Shown here one piece after another: positions 8,988 to 16,671 of a stretch of DNA of 35,820 bases. Source of the stretch: Oceanotoga teriensis. Lineage in GTDB: Bacteria > Thermotogota > Thermotogae > Petrotogales > Petrotogaceae. The notes below the pieces were generated by a model that searched no databases, was not told where the DNA came from, and saw only the letters and a program-made list of their open reading frames with translations. The stretch's first letter is position 1; each line of letters starts with the position of its first letter. The stretch covers positions 1-35,820 of the forward strand of contig NZ_QGGI01000022.1 of the NCBI RefSeq assembly GCF_003148465.1. The letters run 5' to 3'. The translations under genes were made by a program, and so were the position numbers.

Positions 8988-10088
8988 ATGGTTATGAATG
9001 GAATAGATATTCTTGAAAAAGAGAATTTTAAATCTTTGATGAATAAAAAGATAGGTATTATAACTAATTTTTCCTTTGTTAATAAAAATATGGAATTTAT
9101 GATAGATAAGATGATCTCTAATGGAGTCAATATTGTAAAGATATTTACACCAGAACATGGATTATATGGTCTTCCAGATGGAAAGGAATATGATAATGAA
9201 GTACATCCTAAATATAATATTCCAGTTATTTCCCTTTATGGAGACAATAAAAAACCAAAAAAAGAATATTTAGAAGATATTGATTTATTGGTTTATGATA
9301 TTCAAGATGTTGGATTAAGATTTTATACTTATATATACACTCTTGCATATTGCATGATTTCAGCAGATGAAAATGATAAAGATTTTATGATTCTTGATAG
9401 AATAAATCCTCTTGGAAGAAAAGTTTATGGTGGAAGGATGAAGGATGAATATAAGTCTTTTGTTGGAGACTATGAATTACCTTTGAGATATGGTTTGACA
9501 TGTGCTGAAACTGGTTTATACTATAAAAAACTTCTTGGATTAAAATTAGATCTTAAAATTATAAAAGTTGAAGGTTGGAATGGAGAAACTTTTGATAAAA
9601 CAGATCTCATGTGGAATGTGCCTTCTCCTAATTTACCAGATTTTGAAAGTACTATAGCTTATGCCGGAAATTGTTTTTTTGAAGCTACCAACATAAGTGA
9701 AGGTAGAGGAACTACTAAGCCTTTTACTTATATAGGGGCTCCTTGGATAGATAATGATGATCTTTATGAAAAGTTGAAAGAGAATTTTAAAGATTTAAAT
9801 ATAAGAAAAAGGGAGTTTATCCCGATGTTTTCGAAACATAAAGATATACTTTGTCATGGTGTTGAGTTTTTTCCAAATGATAATGATAACTTTTTTGAAA
9901 TAAGTCTTTTTATAATGAATTATTTGAATAAATATGATCAATATGAAATTAATGATAGATTTAAAGGTCTTGTTGGTGAAATTTCTTTAAAAGATATTGA
10001 TCATAAAGAATGGAATGATCAAGCAAAGCAATTTATTGAATACACAAAAGATATTTTAATATATGAAAAGGGGTTGGAGTTACTATGA
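8988..10088 (+). CDS. namZ: Exo-beta-N-acetylmuramidase NamZ (DUF1343, GH171 family)
   Basis: Releases MurNAc from the non-reducing end of MurNAc-GlcNAc chains in characterised members. The 366-residue protein matches the family along its length: FTPEHGLYGLPDG, IPVISLYG, LLVYDIQDVGLRFYTYIYTL, MILDRINPLGRKVYGG, the SFVGDYELPLRYGLT block, WNVPSPNLPDFES and ATNISEGRGTTKPFTYIGAP. There is no signal peptide, so it should act in the cytoplasm on imported fragments, unlike the secreted Bacillus enzyme. The first ATG has GGGGTGA a few bases upstream. Its stop overlaps the nagZ start (ATGA). First gene of a salvage operon with nagZ and murQ, as in the Bacillus ybbC region. Confidence 0.92.
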   Translation: MVMNGIDILEKENFKSLMNKKIGIITNFSFVNKNMEFMIDKMISNGVNIVKIFTPEHGLYGLPDGKEYDNEVHPKYNIPVISLYGDNKKPKKEYLEDIDLLVYDIQDVGLRFYTYIYTLAYCMISADENDKDFMILDRINPLGRKVYGGRMKDEYKSFVGDYELPLRYGLTCAETGLYYKKLLGLKLDLKIIKVEGWNGETFDKTDLMWNVPSPNLPDFESTIAYAGNCFFEATNISEGRGTTKPFTYIGAPWIDNDDLYEKLKENFKDLNIRKREFIPMFSKHKDILCHGVEFFPNDNDNFFEISLFIMNYLNKYDQYEINDRFKGLVGEISLKDIDHKEWNDQAKQFIEYTKDILIYEKGLELL

Positions 10089-11608
10089 ATTTAAAAGATA
10101 GAGTAGGAAAACTTTTTATGATCGGATTACCATCTACAAGTCTTGATGATGAGACAAAAAGAGTTCTTGATGAAGTTAGACCTGGCTCAATCATATTATT
10201 TTCAAGAAACATAGAAAGTAAGGAACAAGTTAAAAAGTATATACAGGATATAACTGAATATCTTGGATATAAACCTCTTGTTACTATAGATCAGGAAGGT
10301 GGAATTGTTACAAGGCTTATAGAAGGTTTTTGTGTTGCTCCTGGAACAATGGCCGCAGCAGCTACTCAGAACCCTGAAAGTGCTTATAAGATGGGAAAAA
10401 TATTAGGTAAAGAAATGAAGGCAATAGGTGTTGATTGGGATTTAGCTCCTGTAGTTGATATCAATAATAATCCTAATAATCCAGGAATAGGTGTTAGAAG
10501 TTTTTCTTCAGATAAAAATATTGTTGTTAATTTTGCTCAAAGGTTTATAGATGGTCTTGAAGAAGAAGGTATAATAGCTTGTTTAAAACATTTTCCTGGT
10601 AAGGGAAGAGTTGCTGTTGATGCACATCTTGATATGCCAGAACTCAATATATCAAAAGAAAAATTAATGGATGTTGAAATATATCCATTTAAAAATATAG
10701 ATTCTGTTTCATGGATGCCAAGCCATATATATATTCCATGTCTTCAAGATAAAAAAGAGCCTGCGACTGTTTCAAAGTCAGTTTTGACTACTTTTGTGAG
10801 AGAAGAATTGGAATATAAAGGTGTTTTGATTGCTGATGATTTATCAATGGGAGGTATTTCAAATTATTATACTCCTAAAGAAGCAGCAGAGTTAACTTTT
10901 AGAGCTGGTATGGATATTCTTTCTTTTTGCCATGACTCTGAAATTCAAATATCTGTAAAAAAATATATGGAAGAGAAAATAGAAAATGATGAAGAATTAA
11001 GAAACAGAATGGAAGAATCTTTAGAAAGACTTGAAAAACTTTATGAAATAGCTAAAGTGAATAATAATCATCCACTTGAAGAAGTTGGTACAGAAGATAA
11101 TAATAGAGTTTTTAAAGAAATATGTGAAAATTCAATAACAGTATATAAAAATGAAGATGCTGTATTGCCTTTGGACAAAGTAGATAATGTTTTTACTGTA
11201 AAATTAACGAGATTAGTTTTAGTTGAAGATAAAAAAGAAGGAGTACCAGAAATTTCAAAGAGAATCTCTGAAAGATTTGATGCACCTTTAACTATTTTTG
11301 ATCCTAAAGATAATGATGAAAAGATTGAAGATATTATAAATAAAGCTAAAGGGAAAATAAATATAGTTTTAACGGAAAATGCTCATTTATATGAGGGACA
11401 AAAGAAAGTTGTTGAAGAAATTGCGAAAAATTCTGATAAGATGATTTTAGTGGCATTGAGGAATCCTTATGATGTATTTATAGAAGGAGTAAAAAATTCA
11501 ATATGTACTTATGGTTACACTAAGAATCAGCAAGAAACTGTTTTAGAATTATTAGAAGGAAAAATAAATGCAAAAGGAAAGATTCCTGTTGATTGGAGGA
11601 TGGCTTAA
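10085..11608 (+). CDS. nagZ: Beta-N-acetylglucosaminidase NagZ (glycoside hydrolase family 3)
   Basis: Removes GlcNAc from the non-reducing end of GlcNAc-MurNAc or muropeptides, complementing NamZ. The GH3 N-domain covers about residues 1-330: LVTIDQEGG, KHFPGKG (168-174), the Asp179-Ala-His181 pair that serves as acid/base dyad in NagZ, and the nucleophile Asp251 in GVLIADDLSM. The usual KHFPGHGDT reads KHFPGKGRV here; the loop dyad is kept. A C-terminal alpha/beta domain (about 350-507) gives the two-domain form known from Bacillus NagZ. No signal peptide, so cytoplasmic. It overlaps namZ and murQ. Confidence 0.93.
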   Translation: MNLKDRVGKLFMIGLPSTSLDDETKRVLDEVRPGSIILFSRNIESKEQVKKYIQDITEYLGYKPLVTIDQEGGIVTRLIEGFCVAPGTMAAAATQNPESAYKMGKILGKEMKAIGVDWDLAPVVDINNNPNNPGIGVRSFSSDKNIVVNFAQRFIDGLEEEGIIACLKHFPGKGRVAVDAHLDMPELNISKEKLMDVEIYPFKNIDSVSWMPSHIYIPCLQDKKEPATVSKSVLTTFVREELEYKGVLIADDLSMGGISNYYTPKEAAELTFRAGMDILSFCHDSEIQISVKKYMEEKIENDEELRNRMEESLERLEKLYEIAKVNNNHPLEEVGTEDNNRVFKEICENSITVYKNEDAVLPLDKVDNVFTVKLTRLVLVEDKKEGVPEISKRISERFDAPLTIFDPKDNDEKIEDIINKAKGKINIVLTENAHLYEGQKKVVEEIAKNSDKMILVALRNPYDVFIEGVKNSICTYGYTKNQQETVLELLEGKINAKGKIPVDWRMA

Positions 11609-12498
11609 TGTTCGAGAAATTAGATACAGAAATGAATAATCCAAAGACTTTTAATATGGACAAAATGAGTATTTTTGAAATATTGAGATTGATAAATCAG
11701 GAAGATTCTCTTGTGGCTTTAACGGTTACAGAGAATCTTAAAGAAATAGAAAATGTTGTTGAAGAATGTGTGGATTCTTTAAAACATGGTGGAAGAATTA
11801 TATATGCTGGAGCAGGTACAAGTGGAAGAATCGCCGTTATGGATGCAGTTGAAACTGTTCCTACATTTGGAGTTAAAGATTTATTCGTGCCTTTGATGGC
11901 AGGCGGTAAAGATGCATTTTTTGCTGCACTTGAAGCTGTTGAAGACAATTATAAAGCCGGTAAAGATGATCTTATAAATATTAATGTTAAGCCTGAAGAT
12001 ATGGTTATAGGGGTAACAGCAAGTGGTAGAACACCATATGTAAAAGGAATTATAGAATATGCCAAAGAAATAGGATGTAGTACGGGATTGGTTTGTAATG
12101 TAAAAGATCCTGAAATAAAAGCCGATACTGATATTTGTCTTGTAACTGGTCCAGAAGTTATAACTGGTAGTACGAGAATGAAGGCTGGTACTGCTCAAAA
12201 AATGGCTATGAATATGATTTCTACTGTTAGTATGATAAAAATGGGTAAAACATATAAAAATTATATGGTTGATGTTATGATATTAAATGAGAAGTTAGAA
12301 CATAGAGCAACTAATATGATTTCTACTATAACAGGTTTAGAATTCGAAGATAGTAATAAATATCTTAAAGAAGCTGATTATAAACCTAAACTCGCAATAT
12401 TGATGATTCTTTCTGAAAAGAATAAAGAAGAATGTATAAGAGCTTTAGAGAAAACTCAAGTTCTAAATGAAGCTTTATTGATTCTTAAGGAGGAATAG
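11608..12498 (+). CDS. murQ: N-acetylmuramic acid 6-phosphate etherase MurQ
   Basis: Cleaves the D-lactyl ether of MurNAc-6-phosphate to give GlcNAc-6-phosphate and D-lactate. The SIS-fold motif GAGTSGR is at residues 68-74, followed by the VETVPTFGV segment and AVEDNYKAG, which carry the two glutamates used by the family. The MurQ signature GSTRMKAGTAQKMAMNMIS follows. At 296 residues it has full length. A TTG lies 15 bases upstream in frame, but it overlaps the GGAGG site that sits 8 bases before the chosen ATG; the ATG overlaps the nagZ stop by one base. Its substrate would come from the kinase encoded two genes downstream. Confidence 0.95.
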   Translation: MFEKLDTEMNNPKTFNMDKMSIFEILRLINQEDSLVALTVTENLKEIENVVEECVDSLKHGGRIIYAGAGTSGRIAVMDAVETVPTFGVKDLFVPLMAGGKDAFFAALEAVEDNYKAGKDDLININVKPEDMVIGVTASGRTPYVKGIIEYAKEIGCSTGLVCNVKDPEIKADTDICLVTGPEVITGSTRMKAGTAQKMAMNMISTVSMIKMGKTYKNYMVDVMILNEKLEHRATNMISTITGLEFEDSNKYLKEADYKPKLAILMILSEKNKEECIRALEKTQVLNEALLILKEE

Positions 12499-12500
12499 AT

Positions 12501-13229
12501 ATGAAAGATACTCCACTCCCACTATACTATAAGGTTTATAATAAATTAAGAGCAGATCTTGATAGTGCTAAATATTCGAAGGGAGATAAACTTCCCACTG
12601 AGATGGAAATATGTGATCAGTTTAATGTATCCAGATTAACTGTAAGACGTGCCCTTGAAGAACTTAAGAGAGAAGGTCTTATTGAAAGGAAAAAGGGAAA
12701 AGGAACTTATTTTACTGGAAAAAAACGTGAAGAACAATTATCTAATTTTTCGAGTTTTACGAATGAAGCACATAGAGAAGGAGATATAACATGTTCAAAT
12801 GTTCTTGAAAATAAACTTGTTAAGGTGGATAATGAGTTTATAAGAGCTTTTGATTTGCCAGAAGATGCAAGAGTTGTATATCTTAAAAGAGTTAGATATC
12901 TTAATGATGAACCTTATGCAATAGAGAACGCTTATTTAAATCCAGGTGCTGATATAAGAGTTTTAAATATAATTGAAAAAAATATGTCAGAAGAATCTCT
13001 TTATAACATATTGATGGATGAATATGGATTGAATATATCATATGCTGAAGAGACTCTTGAAGTTAGTCTTTTATCTAAAGAAGAATCGGAATTACTTGGA
13101 TTAAAAAGAGGCGAACCGGCAGTTTTAAGAAGAAGATATACTTATCTGGACAATAACCATTGCATTGAATTTGTTAAGTCTATTTATAGAGGTGATAAAT
13201 ACAAATTCAAGGTGGTGAGAAAAATATGA
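12501..13229 (+). CDS. GntR family regulator, HutC subfamily (UTRA domain), NagR-like
   Basis: DNA-binding repressor of 242 residues. The winged helix covers about residues 5-73 (LPTEMEICDQFNVSRLTVRR, then the wing with KGKGTYF). A UTRA effector domain fills about 92-235. This architecture is that of NagR/YvoA/DasR, which sense GlcNAc-6-phosphate or GlcN-6-phosphate. A strong AAGGAGG site precedes the ATG and it is 2 bases from murQ, so it is made with the enzymes and probably controls its own operon. The repeat motif shared by the namZ and oppA2 promoters is the likely target. The effector could also be MurNAc-6-phosphate. Confidence 0.9.
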   Translation: MKDTPLPLYYKVYNKLRADLDSAKYSKGDKLPTEMEICDQFNVSRLTVRRALEELKREGLIERKKGKGTYFTGKKREEQLSNFSSFTNEAHREGDITCSNVLENKLVKVDNEFIRAFDLPEDARVVYLKRVRYLNDEPYAIENAYLNPGADIRVLNIIEKNMSEESLYNILMDEYGLNISYAEETLEVSLLSKEESELLGLKRGEPAVLRRRYTYLDNNHCIEFVKSIYRGDKYKFKVVRKI

Positions 13230-14089
13230 TTTATATGGGTGTAGATGGTGGTGGAACTCATCTAAGAGCAACTGTTTTAAATGAAGATATTTTAAAAAAA
13301 TATAGTATAGAAAGTGGAGTAAATCTTACAGCTACTAAAGAAGAAGATTTAAAAAAAACATTTGAAGAATTAAAGTCTAAAACAGGAAGAGTAGATTACA
13401 TAACTCTTTCTTTTTCGGGTGCTGGAACTCAAAATCGTAAAGATATTCTTAAGAATATAGTAAAAGATGTTTATGAAATAGAAAATATTATAGTGTATCA
13501 TGATGCTGAGGGTATGCTTTATTCCGATTTTAAAGGAAAAGGTGTCGTTGTGATATCGGGAACAGGATCTGTTGTTTTTGCAAAAGATGATGATAATAAT
13601 CTTTATAGAAGCGGTGGATGGGGACATCTTTTTGGAGATAAATGTAGTGGTTTTTGGCTTTGTAATAGAGCAATACAGAAAACTTTTGATTATAGAGATG
13701 AACTCGTTATTAAAGATGATTTATATGATTTAGTTAAAGAATATTTTAAAGTTGATAATATTGAAGATTTAACCGATATACAAAAAAAATCAGATTTTAA
13801 AACATATATAGCATCATTTTCTAAGGTAATGCTTTCGAATATAACTCCAGCAGTTGAAGAAATTATTAAAGAAGGTCTTGATGATCTCGTGCCACGTTGT
13901 GAGAGTATGCTCAAGAAAGTAGGCTCGAAAAAAATAAGTGCTCATGGAGGAGTGTTCAAATCAGAGTATTTTATTAATGAGTTTAAAAATAGACTCAAGA
14001 ATTATGAAGTTGAACTTTCTGATGAAGATGTTGCTACTAAAATATCTTTTTACACAAAAGAACTTTATGAAAGAGGCGATGTCAAATGA
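13226..14089 (+). CDS. BadF/BadG-type sugar kinase, probable MurNAc/GlcNAc kinase (MurK-like)
   Basis: ASKHA-fold ATPase of 287 residues with phosphate-1 motif DGGGTHLR (7-14), YHDAEGMLY, the phosphate-2 segment VVVISGTGSVVFA and the GGWGHLFGDKCSGFWL block typical of N-acetylglucosamine kinases of the BadF/BcrA family. In Clostridium acetobutylicum a member, MurK, phosphorylates both MurNAc and GlcNAc. The operon offers free MurNAc (NamZ) and free GlcNAc (NagZ) and needs both 6-phosphates for MurQ and NagA, so a dual role is the economical reading. Pure GlcNAc or glucosamine kinase activity is the alternative. It overlaps its neighbours by 4 bases on each side. Confidence 0.88.
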   Translation: MIYMGVDGGGTHLRATVLNEDILKKYSIESGVNLTATKEEDLKKTFEELKSKTGRVDYITLSFSGAGTQNRKDILKNIVKDVYEIENIIVYHDAEGMLYSDFKGKGVVVISGTGSVVFAKDDDNNLYRSGGWGHLFGDKCSGFWLCNRAIQKTFDYRDELVIKDDLYDLVKEYFKVDNIEDLTDIQKKSDFKTYIASFSKVMLSNITPAVEEIIKEGLDDLVPRCESMLKKVGSKKISAHGGVFKSEYFINEFKNRLKNYEVELSDEDVATKISFYTKELYERGDVK

Positions 14090-15177
14090 GAATAGAAAAA
14101 GTTTTAATAGTTGATCCTATTAAAGGAGAATTTACTGGAGATGTAATAATTGAAAATGAAAGAATTAAGGAAGTTATTCCAGTAGATTATGAGAAATATG
14201 AACAGATTTTAATGCCAGGTTTTGTAGATTATCATACACATTCCCTAAAAGGAATAGATACTATGCATGCCAAAAAAGAAGATTTTGAGAAATGGGCAAA
14301 TATGAATTTTGAGTATGGTGTTACAAGTTTTTTTCCTACAACTGTTTCTGCATCAAAAACTCAAATCCTTTCAGTTATAAAAAATCTTGAAAATGTTGGC
14401 GAATCAATAGACGGATTGCATCTTGAAGGACCTTTTATAAATGAAGAAAAAAAGGGAGCTCAAAATCCAGCTTATATAAGAAATCCTACGATTGAGGAAC
14501 TTGAAGAAATAACTCCAGAAATGGTCAAGTTAATTTCTATGGCTCCAGAAAGACAAAATTTTAAAGAAGCTTTGAATTATTTAAAAACAAAAAAAGTTAG
14601 AGTTAGTATAGGTCATTCTTCTGCAGGATATGAAATTTATAAAGATGCATTTAAAAATGGTGTGGATAGAATTACACATTTTCCTAATGCTTTATCTGCA
14701 TTTCATCATAGAGAAATAGGTGGAACTGGTTCTGCATTACTGTTTGATTTTAAAGTTGAAATAATAGCAGATGGTATTCATTCTGTTCCTGAATTTATTG
14801 AGCTTACATATAAAATAAAAGGTGCAGATAAAATAATTCTTATAACAGATTCTATGGAAGCTGCAGGACTTGAAGATGGACAGTATGAACTTGGAGGTCT
14901 TCCAGTTACAGTAAAAGAAGGTGTTGCAAGATTAAAGAGTGGTAGTATTGCAGGTTCTACTTTACTGTTCGATAAAGGTGTTAGAAACTTTAAGAAATTC
15001 ACAAACTGTACTTTACAGGATTTAGCAAAAGTTAGTTCTTATAATGCTGCAGTTGATTGTGGAATAAAAGATATAGGAAGAATTGAAAATGGATACTATG
15101 CAAACATAGTTTTGTTGGATAAAGATTTAAATGTATTGAAAACTATATTCAAAGGAAAAGAAGTATATAATAAATAA
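14086..15177 (+). CDS. nagA: N-acetylglucosamine-6-phosphate deacetylase NagA
   Basis: Deacetylates GlcNAc-6-phosphate to glucosamine-6-phosphate. Amidohydrolase motifs appear in order: MPGFVDYHTHS (His50, His52), HLEGPF (Glu114, metal ligand), IGHSSAGYE (His177), THFPNALSAFHHRE (His198), IADGIHS and ITDSMEAAGL with the catalytic Asp255. Full length at 363 residues. Last gene of the operon, overlapping the kinase gene by 4 bases. No glucosamine-6-phosphate deaminase is present, so the final step must be encoded elsewhere. It could also serve the NanE-NanK pathway at the right end of the window. Confidence 0.95.
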   Translation: MRIEKVLIVDPIKGEFTGDVIIENERIKEVIPVDYEKYEQILMPGFVDYHTHSLKGIDTMHAKKEDFEKWANMNFEYGVTSFFPTTVSASKTQILSVIKNLENVGESIDGLHLEGPFINEEKKGAQNPAYIRNPTIEELEEITPEMVKLISMAPERQNFKEALNYLKTKKVRVSIGHSSAGYEIYKDAFKNGVDRITHFPNALSAFHHREIGGTGSALLFDFKVEIIADGIHSVPEFIELTYKIKGADKIILITDSMEAAGLEDGQYELGGLPVTVKEGVARLKSGSIAGSTLLFDKGVRNFKKFTNCTLQDLAKVSSYNAAVDCGIKDIGRIENGYYANIVLLDKDLNVLKTIFKGKEVYNK

Positions 15178-15183
15178 TAACAT

Positions 15184-15222
15184 AAAAAATTTAGCCCGGA
15201 TTGTCATTCGACATTTCGGGCT
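15184..15222 (-). terminator. Terminator between the convergent nagA and 245-residue secreted-protein genes
   Basis: A long hairpin has outer arms AGCCCG/CGGGCT (15193-15198, 15217-15222) and inner arms TGTC/GACA. On the minus strand it is followed by AAA and six U, so it terminates the secreted-protein gene. On the plus strand it lacks a U tract, so it would be a weak terminator for nagA. Confidence 0.75.
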
Positions 15223-15262
15223 ATAGTATAATAATGCGCGGGATATACTGGGTAATTCTTTA

Positions 15263-16000
15263 TTAATCTTCGGCTGCTACAATAACATTTATCCAGCCAA
15301 GAGTTATATTTTCTCCTGCTTGTAAAGCAAATCTATTGTCTTGATCTAATTTTACAACTACATCATAATACAAATTGATTACACCATTAGAACTTGAGTA
15401 AGCTAAAGGTGATTCTGGTTCTGTAGTTCCTAAAACATCAGGATTTTGAAAAACAGGTAAATATCCTCCAAGAAAAGGACCTGTTTTGTTTGAATTTAAA
15501 AGAGATCCTGCAGGTCTATACATAGCAACAAAAGCTGCAAGTCCTGTTTGTACACCAGTTGTAAATGCATCTTGTGATGTAGGATCTATTACATCTATTC
15601 CCCATGATTCATAATCTGGATAGTCTTGACCATCATTATAGAAATCTGGGTTAACAGCTTCTGGATTTACTTCGAACCAAGTTTTTACTGAAACTGCATT
15701 GTTTGAATTTATTGATATAGGTGTTCTGTTAAATAAGAAATAATACTGGTTATAAACATTAGGTTGAATTACTGGATAATTACTTTGGTTAAATCCCCAA
15801 TCATTGTTTGTAAACCATCTATCATAGTCTTCATAAGTACTCCAGTCTGTTTGATTGTCACCCATAACTGGATCATTTGTGGTAAGAGTTACATGAGATT
15901 GTATTTCTACATTTACATCTATATTCAATGAATTATCTGAATTTGAAAATACGAATAAACTTATAGAAATTATCATTACTGCCAATAATATTTTTTTCAT
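15263..16000 (-). CDS. Secreted beta-rich protein of unknown family (possible surface subunit)
   Basis: A 245-residue protein with a clear signal peptide, MKKILLAVMIISISLFVFS, and no membrane anchor. The mature part is rich in Asn, Asp, Tyr and Trp and in short alternating strands. It begins SLNIDVNVEIQSHVTL and ends ENITLGWINVIVAAED, a strand pattern resembling that of the 144-residue neighbour. The middle is about 100 residues longer than in that neighbour. I recognise no domain. A minor fimbrial or surface subunit, or a substrate of the upstream secretin, are possibilities from context only. A GGATGGTGA site precedes the ATG, and a strong terminator separates it from the upstream gene. Confidence 0.75.
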   Translation of the reverse strand: MKKILLAVMIISISLFVFSNSDNSLNIDVNVEIQSHVTLTTNDPVMGDNQTDWSTYEDYDRWFTNNDWGFNQSNYPVIQPNVYNQYYFLFNRTPISINSNNAVSVKTWFEVNPEAVNPDFYNDGQDYPDYESWGIDVIDPTSQDAFTTGVQTGLAAFVAMYRPAGSLLNSNKTGPFLGGYLPVFQNPDVLGTTEPESPLAYSSSNGVINLYYDVVVKLDQDNRFALQAGENITLGWINVIVAAED

Positions 16001-16020
16001 ATCATTTCACCATCCTTTTG

Positions 16021-16046
16021 AAAAAAAGGGGGAAGATTCCCCCTTT
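16021..16046 (-). terminator. Strong terminator after the 144-residue secreted-protein gene
   Basis: AAAGGGGG/CCCCCTTT stem (16025-16032, 16039-16046) with a 6-base loop and a minus-strand U7 tract. It would largely isolate the 144-residue gene from the 245-residue gene. Confidence 0.85.
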
Positions 16047-16061
16047 GATTGATTGTGAGAA

Positions 16062-16496
16062 TTAGAAACTATCAGCAGTAACTGTTACTAATACAGTACC
16101 TTTATTAGTTTCAGCGAATGCAGAATAACCTGTCCAAGCTTGATTGAATTCCATTGTCATTGTTAAATTATGAACCTTTTCTCCCCATGAACCTGTTGAA
16201 GAGTCAAAAGTTAATGAATGATTAACATACCAATCTTCAGCTGGAGCATCATAAGAAGCGAGTAAAGAATAACCATAATTTGATTTAACATCTATAGCTA
16301 CTGTATCTTCTAATACGTCATTAACTGTTTCATCTGGATTGTACATAAAGTTGAAAGCATCATTTTCATCAAAATTAATTTCAACGTGTCTTGCAACGGA
16401 TACCTTTACAGGTACTTCAATACTTGCAGAACTTGCTGCAAATGCCATAGAAACCATCATTAAAACTGCGAATACAAATACCAATGCTTTTTTCAT
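16062..16496 (-). CDS. Small secreted beta protein, fimbrillin-like in pattern
   Basis: A 144-residue protein with signal peptide MKKALVFVFAVLMMVSMAFA and predicted cleavage after AFA. The mature 124 residues alternate in beta style, beginning SASIEVPVKVSVARHVEINF and ending NKGTVLVTVTADSF. No cysteine, no anchor, no catalytic motif. The size, N- and C-terminal strands and Ig-like spacing recall small pilin or coat subunits of chaperone-assembled fibres (SCPU, DUF4402, WxL-like), but this is pattern similarity only. An AAAGGGGGATTTCCTAATG start region, its own -10 and a strong terminator suggest an abundant single-gene transcript. It sits next to the chaperone-like/secretin operon. Confidence 0.75.
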   Translation of the reverse strand: MKKALVFVFAVLMMVSMAFAASSASIEVPVKVSVARHVEINFDENDAFNFMYNPDETVNDVLEDTVAIDVKSNYGYSLLASYDAPAEDWYVNHSLTFDSSTGSWGEKVHNLTMTMEFNQAWTGYSAFAETNKGTVLVTVTADSF

Positions 16497-16553
16497 TAGG
16501 AAATCCCCCTTTAATTTTAGAGCCTCATAGCCCTCGTTATCTTTTACACTAAA

Positions 16554-16559
16554 ATTATA
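16554..16559 (-). promoter_or_regulatory. Likely -10 of the 144-residue secreted-protein gene
   Basis: TATAAT on the minus strand about 57 bases before the ATG. No good -35 is visible, so an activator such as the neighbouring SARP-type protein could be needed (inference). Confidence 0.4.
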
Positions 16560-16626
16560 TTCTATGACAATGAAAGAATGATATATACATAATCAAGAAA
16601 AAATAAAAGCTTAATAAAAGAATGCT

Positions 16627-16656
16627 AAAAAAAAGATGCTCTTTTTTAGAGCATCT
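16627..16656 (-). terminator. Terminator of the secretin operon
   Basis: AGATGCTC/GAGCATCT stem (arms 16634-16641 and 16649-16656), 7-base loop, and a run of U on the minus strand. It lies 15 bases after the regulator gene's stop. Confidence 0.88.
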
Positions 16657-16671
16657 ATAAAGGGTTTTGGA

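Noticed and set aside
8841-9158. 105-codon minus frame overlapping the namZ start
   Set aside because: It crosses the namZ promoter and coding start, has biased Ile/Tyr content and no ribosome site.
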